A DNA stretch of 30,420 nt. It comes from a virus. The stretch covers positions 1 to 30,420 of IMG/VR virus record IMGVR_UViG_3300006903_000010; one strand, 5' to 3'. The position numbers and the translations under genes were made by a program. How positions within the stretch are numbered: the first letter of the stretch is position 1; each line of letters begins with the position of its first letter. This document shows positions 26,524 to 30,420 of the stretch, one piece after another. Below the pieces are notes generated by a model that did not search any database, was not told the DNA's origin, and saw only the letters and a list, made by a program, of their open reading frames with translations.

Positions 26524-27931
26524 TGGAACGGAATAAAAAAAAAACGAGTTCTATTTACTCGTCCTGTTAGGAATTTCTGTACTATCCATATTTTATATCC
26601 ATGATGCTTATGCAGTAGATGTTTATCCCGGTACTCAAATACAAAACAGCGCACCTCATCCTTATTCAAATTATACAGCTGATGTACATCCATTCTTTAC
26701 TGTTAGTTCCATAACAACAAACACTAATCATATATTTCTTGGTTCACCATCATATGATATTGTATGGATTGGAAATACAGTAAACGCTAACATTACATCT
26801 TTCCATGAAGGTGTAAACGCTACATTCAAAATAACAAACAATCCAGTTAATCCAACATTTACTATTCTAGGATTAATCCAACAGGTTAAGCTAGATGGAG
26901 TTATACAACCATATGGATCTACATGGTCATATACTGGTGGTAATACCATGACTCAAATCAGTCCGGGTACACATCATACCATATTCATATCATGGGTAGC
27001 TGGTTCTATTACATCATCTAGCTTTACAATAAAAGGAATTATTCTAAGTGGAGCTGGTGTATTTTCTAATTCAAACATAACTTTATCCAGTCCTGTTAAT
27101 TCTAATCTTACTGCATTACTTTTATTTAATCAAAATGGTTTACAAGACTCTATAATATTTAATCCACCTTTCCCTTTGGTAGCTGGTACACAACTTACTA
27201 TTCCAATTACTTTACGTGACATATCAAATCCAGTTGGAACTATTACCTATACAGAAGAAGCTATTGTATCAACACCAACGCAAGTAAGTGTAATAACATC
27301 TACACCGTTTAATTTAATATTTAATTCATTTAGACCGGGTTCGTTAAACTTTAATCAAACCAATACAAACGTGCTTCCTATCTATTTCATAACAACACAG
27401 ATAAACGCAAGTGATAAAAGATTGTCAGTGATATATCCTAATACAATGAATCTGCAATGTAACCTAGCTTATACATATGCCTTCACAAACAAAACCTATG
27501 GAGCTCCATTACCTAATGTTCCTTATACACCAGATCCAAATCATGTAAACTCTAGCTTCATATTCCATAAAGTAAACAATGAAATAATAACTGTATCTTG
27601 TCTTGATACTATATCATCTTCAACAGGCAAATACATTTTAACTCAAACTGGTTTTCCTTTACAAACTCAGGTATCAGGTTTTAGAAACGGAACATTTGGA
27701 ACACATGGACAATTTGGAGTATTTGATTTAATTTCACTAGTGGGAATAATAATAGCCATGATAGGATTCAATAGAAAGAATGAATCAGTGGGTGCTTTCT
27801 TTGCACTAGCAATATTAGGCATAGAAGGACTGATACAAATCATAACAATAAATACAGCAATCATAGGAGCTTTGATCGTGATAACAATGCTCATATATCT
27901 CTCGACACGCAAATCACAGGATTTTGGTTAG
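26523..27931 (+). CDS. Large secreted membrane glycoprotein, frame broken at an A10 run
   Basis: The ATG at 26523 shares a base with the previous stop. It reads MERNKKK and then, at an A10 run (26535-26544), enters a frame that stops at 26570. Slipping back one base on the run (or one extra A) gives MERNKKKNEFYLLVLLGISV followed by LSIFYIHDAYA, a complete signal peptide, and continues unbroken to 27931 (about 469 residues). No start codon exists in that frame after the run until 26948, which would lose the first ~140 residues. The mature protein is beta-rich and has many NxS/T sites. It ends with about three helices (LISLVGIIIAMIGF, GAFFALAILGIEGLIQIITI, GALIVITMLIYLS). It is either a programmed -1 shift or a homopolymer sequencing error. 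A virion spike is likely. Confidence 0.7.
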
Positions 27932-27945
27932 GGTGATAAATTAGC

Positions 27946-28362
27946 TTGGTCTTTGTAATTGAGAAAAGTTTATTAGCAGTAATTTTCGTGTACTGTGTAA
28001 ATATTTCAATGTTAGGTGGACAATTTATCTTTGGTGATGTGATGCACATTCAACTAACTAATTTCTCTGGTGTACCAATTAAGACAGATATATTTTCTAA
28101 TATACAGACAGCAACACTAAACCAAGAACAACAAGCATTTACTAACCAGACTTCTTCTTGGATTAGTCAGATACAAAACCCTGCGACATATTTAGGATCA
28201 GCTGCTATAATAGCTTGGGATATGATTTTATTAATATCTGGATTTTACATATTTGGTATAATGAATGATATGCAAGTACCAATAATTTTCATAATGGGAT
28301 TCATGGCATTATACACTTTCTTTTTAGGTCGTTCCATAATGGGATTGGTGCGTGGCATTTAG
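27946..28362 (+). CDS. Three-helix membrane protein, 138 aa
   Basis: A TTG start follows AGGGTGATAAATTAGC, a strong GGTGAT ribosome site. Helix 1 (LLAVIFVYCVNISMLGGQF) may act as a signal anchor. Helices 2 and 3 (AAIIAWDMILLISGFYIFGI, PIIFIMGFMALYTFFLG) follow an exterior domain of about 60 residues with NFS and NQT sites. It sits between two surface-protein genes and is probably part of the virion envelope. Confidence 0.65.
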   Translation: MVFVIEKSLLAVIFVYCVNISMLGGQFIFGDVMHIQLTNFSGVPIKTDIFSNIQTATLNQEQQAFTNQTSSWISQIQNPATYLGSAAIIAWDMILLISGFYIFGIMNDMQVPIIFIMGFMALYTFFLGRSIMGLVRGI

Positions 28363-28365
28363 TTT

Positions 28366-28776
28366 ATGGAAATTTCTATTCTTGAATATATTGTGTACGC
28401 TTTAATTGGATATTCTTCTTTCGCTGTTCTAATTGTTTCAGCTGTTAAAGAAATTCCAGATAGTAGAGTCTTATCTTTAGTTAGAGTAATTTATTTATTT
28501 CCCGGTATCATAGCATTAATGATTCTTGCAAGCTCTGGAATAAACATAGATGTAAATACAGTAACAACAAACAACTTAATCAAATCCATAAACACTACAC
28601 AAACATGGACAGAAGCTACGACACAATCAAATACTATCATACTTCAAAATCCAGTATGGTCAATGTTCCATTGGTTGTTAGCTATTACTCTAATATTCTA
28701 TATGATAAAACAAATCTTGAACCTGTTAACAAAAGCACCAGCTCAGGGCGTAAGGGAAGATAATGAAGTCGAATGA
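28366..28776 (+). CDS. Three-helix membrane protein, 136 aa
   Basis: Helix 1 (ILEYIVYALIGYSSFAVLIV), helix 2 (VIYLFPGIIALMILASSGI) and helix 3 (VWSMFHWLLAITLIFYMI) are visible, with an exterior Thr/Asn-rich loop between the second and third (INIDVNTVTTNNLIKSINTT) and a charged tail (GVREDNEVE). The plan resembles the preceding protein. Its stop overlaps the fibre start. Likely anchors or assembles the fibre. Confidence 0.65.
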   Translation: MEISILEYIVYALIGYSSFAVLIVSAVKEIPDSRVLSLVRVIYLFPGIIALMILASSGINIDVNTVTTNNLIKSINTTQTWTEATTQSNTIILQNPVWSMFHWLLAITLIFYMIKQILNLLTKAPAQGVREDNEVE

Positions 28777-30420
28777 TAAGAAGAACTTACCTTCTAATCC
28801 TAATAGTTTTTATATCATCTATCTACATTTCATCAGCTAACGCACAATTCGCAATTCAACCACCAACCGTTAACATACCACCAACAAATGCGTACAATCA
28901 ATTTAATGTAAGCAATGCTACCATTTCAGCAAAGAACTTTATTGCTTCTGTTAATATAGTAGGAAAGAATGGTTTAGGTGTAACAGGTTCTAACAGTTCT
29001 CAAACAATATATCTAACAGCTCCTAATCCATCATCAGGATTACCAACTACTTATTGTCCTGCTAACTTTGGATTTGTTTCTTATAACGCAACGACAAATA
29101 TTCTAGCTTGTGCATTGTTAAATCAAACTGGATCTGGTTCTGGTGTAACATCATTAAATAGTTTGACAGGTGCTTTAACAATAGCCAAAGGAACAAACAT
29201 CAATTCCATAACCGCAGCTGGTAATACTATAACCATAAACGCAGCTGGTTGGCAAAACAATACGGGTTCTAATTTAGGTACAAGTGGTTCTGGTGTCTTT
29301 GCTTCAATGAGTGGATCAATATTGCAATTCTTAAAACTAATATCATCAAATTCCTTTCTAAGTATAACAACAAACTCCACCAATGTTATATTTAATATTC
29401 CAAGTATTGTAACAAAATTAATTGCTGGTACTGGAATATCGGTAAATCAAACATCAGGAAATATTTTAGTAACTAATACGGGTGTGACAAAATTAGCTGC
29501 AACATCACCAGTTGTAGTTAACGCATCAACTGGTCAAGTAAATGTTTCTTGCCCTACTTGTTCAACTACAACAGGAACTATAACAGGAAGTGCAAACGCT
29601 GGTAAAGCTACTGGTTCAGTTGGTGTATTATCAACACCTACAACTACGTTAATCAAAGGCAGAAACATGACAGGTACTAGTCCTATTGTAGTTACAAAAA
29701 CAAATGATACAGATATAGCTATATCATGTCCAACATGTTCTAGTACAACTGGAACAATCACTGGTGGATCTAATATCGGTACTTCTGGTTTTGGTTTCTT
29801 CAAGAACAGTACAAATAATAATATTAATCTAAGAAACTTAACTACTTCAAGATCTGATCTATTTACAATAACTCAATCTTCTAATAATGTTAATCTAGCT
29901 TCTAGTTTCAAATCTAATACTATTGCATGTACGAATCAATTCATTTCTGCATTTACAAATTCAACTGGAATTTATACATGTGCAACACCCACTAATACAG
30001 CTCAAGTAGTAAGCGCAGACAATGGAGTAAGTTTAATTAGTTCACAATTTAATGCAACAGAAACAAAATTAAAATCATTACGTAATTCAACAGCTTATGT
30101 ATTATGGAATCATAATACAACATCAATTACACCTAGCTTCCAGTTTAAAATTAATACAAAGGCTTGTACAAACAATCAATTTATATCAGCAATATCAAAC
30201 AGTTCAGATTCTACATGTAATAAAATGTTACTTAATGCAGTAAGTAAAACTAATTCTTATACTGTTGCATCTACAGATGATATTATATTAGTAAATGCAA
30301 CAGGAGGTAACTATACTATTACTATTCCTACTATAGCAACAATGAGTACGGGAAAAGAACTAATGATAAAGAAGATTGATTATTCTAATAATTATATTGA
30401 GATAGTTCCAACAAGCTCAA
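28773..30420 (+). CDS. Large secreted fibre / receptor-binding protein, N-terminal part
   Basis: The ATG at 28773 overlaps the stop of the membrane-protein gene. The frame stays open to the window end and continues from base 1 to 1471 in the circle (1012 residues in all). A signal peptide (MIRRTYLLILIVFISSIYIS, then SANA) is cleaved near residue 24. Residues about 125-157 read VTSLNSLTGALTIAKGTNIN, a motif very common in phage tail fibres. Two repeats follow, each with SCPTC(S/T)TTGTITG, and later a second repeat pair (NTIACTNQFISAFTNS and NTKACTNNQFISAISNS). Low-complexity Asn/Thr/Ser beta repeats suggest a trimeric or elongated fibre. It is the largest gene in the genome. Confidence 0.85.
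   Translation, partial: MIRRTYLLILIVFISSIYISSANAQFAIQPPTVNIPPTNAYNQFNVSNATISAKNFIASVNIVGKNGLGVTGSNSSQTIYLTAPNPSSGLPTTYCPANFGFVSYNATTNILACALLNQTGSGSGVTSLNSLTGALTIAKGTNINSITAAGNTITINAAGWQNNTGSNLGTSGSGVFASMSGSILQFLKLISSNSFLSITTNSTNVIFNIPSIVTKLIAGTGISVNQTSGNILVTNTGVTKLAATSPVVVNASTGQVNVSCPTCSTTTGTITGSANAGKATGSVGVLSTPTTTLIKGRNMTGTSPIVVTKTNDTDIAISCPTCSSTTGTITGGSNIGTSGFGFFKNSTNNNINLRNLTTSRSDLFTITQSSNNVNLASSFKSNTIACTNQFISAFTNSTGIYTCATPTNTAQVVSADNGVSLISSQFNATETKLKSLRNSTAYVLWNHNTTSITPSFQFKINTKACTNNQFISAISNSSDSTCNKMLLNAVSKTNSYTVASTDDIILVNATGGNYTITIPTIATMSTGKELMIKKIDYSNNYIEIVPTSS
30341..30420. repeat. Terminal direct repeat (circle overlap), right copy
   Basis: Identical to bases 1-80; both copies lie inside the fibre gene in the same frame, which supports a circular map. 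Confidence 0.95.

Noticed and set aside
29123-29803. Minus-strand frames opposite the fibre
   Set aside because: Val/Pro-rich antisense shadows of Gly/Thr/Asn codons without any initiation signals.

Overview
The window is one complete circular replicon with a little overlap. Bases 1-80 and 30341-30420 are identical, so the circle is about 30,340 bp, and a 1012-codon gene runs through the junction (28773 to 30340, then 1 to 1471). It is AT-rich and almost entirely coding. The genes are short and tightly packed, with many ATGA overlaps, TTG starts preceded by GGTGA-like ribosome sites, and promoters made of a TATA box about 25-33 bp upstream of a leaderless start. Secreted proteins have signal peptides ending in AYA or ANA. 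These traits, the HTH_45-type winged helix and the many tiny Cys/His proteins point to an archaeal virus or provirus, most likely of an ammonia-oxidising Nitrososphaeria host (low-GC lineages such as Nitrosocosmicus or the Nitrosopumilales are plausible). The host is inference. A 93-residue protein with two membrane helices (24948-25229) resembles the major capsid protein of spindle-shaped archaeal viruses in size and layout.

Layout. (1) 1983-6301, minus strand: an operon of 18 small genes, mostly zinc-finger proteins, with one SLOG-domain protein and one membrane protein. (2) 6302-6403: a divergent promoter with ACGTACG operator-like sites, next to a ribbon-helix-helix regulator gene (6404-6544) that heads a plus-strand operon of small membrane proteins (to 7959). 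(3) 7981-9945: a 654-aa disordered, repeat-containing protein, followed by a convergent minus-strand zinc/membrane cluster (10005-10656). (4) 10752-15085: zinc proteins, two DNA adenine methyltransferase homologues with altered catalytic motifs, and an HNH protein. (5) 15086-15350: a repeat- and palindrome-rich non-coding stretch, a candidate origin or control region. (6) 15351-18594: small membrane/zinc genes, a winged-helix regulator, a secreted protein and a minimal tyrosine recombinase. (7) 18771-21348: zinc proteins around a P-loop ATPase. (8) 21383-22993: small accessory genes, including a structured non-coding element. (9) 23015 round to 1844: the virion module, made of membrane proteins, the capsid-like protein, secreted glycoprotein-like proteins and a large fibre, ending in a bidirectional terminator at about 1938-1990.

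No DNA polymerase, primase or Rep protein is recognisable, so replication probably relies on the host. That differs from the protein-primed PolB of the known Nitrosopumilus spindle-shaped viruses. The most notable points are: a fibre whose C-terminal phage-tail-like domain is split by another inserted domain; a surface-protein gene broken at an A10 run where a -1 shift exactly restores the signal peptide; at least four copies of a tiny C-x-H-x-C-x4-C-x-C protein family; the paired methylase homologues with degenerate motifs; and several unexplained structured DNA/RNA elements.
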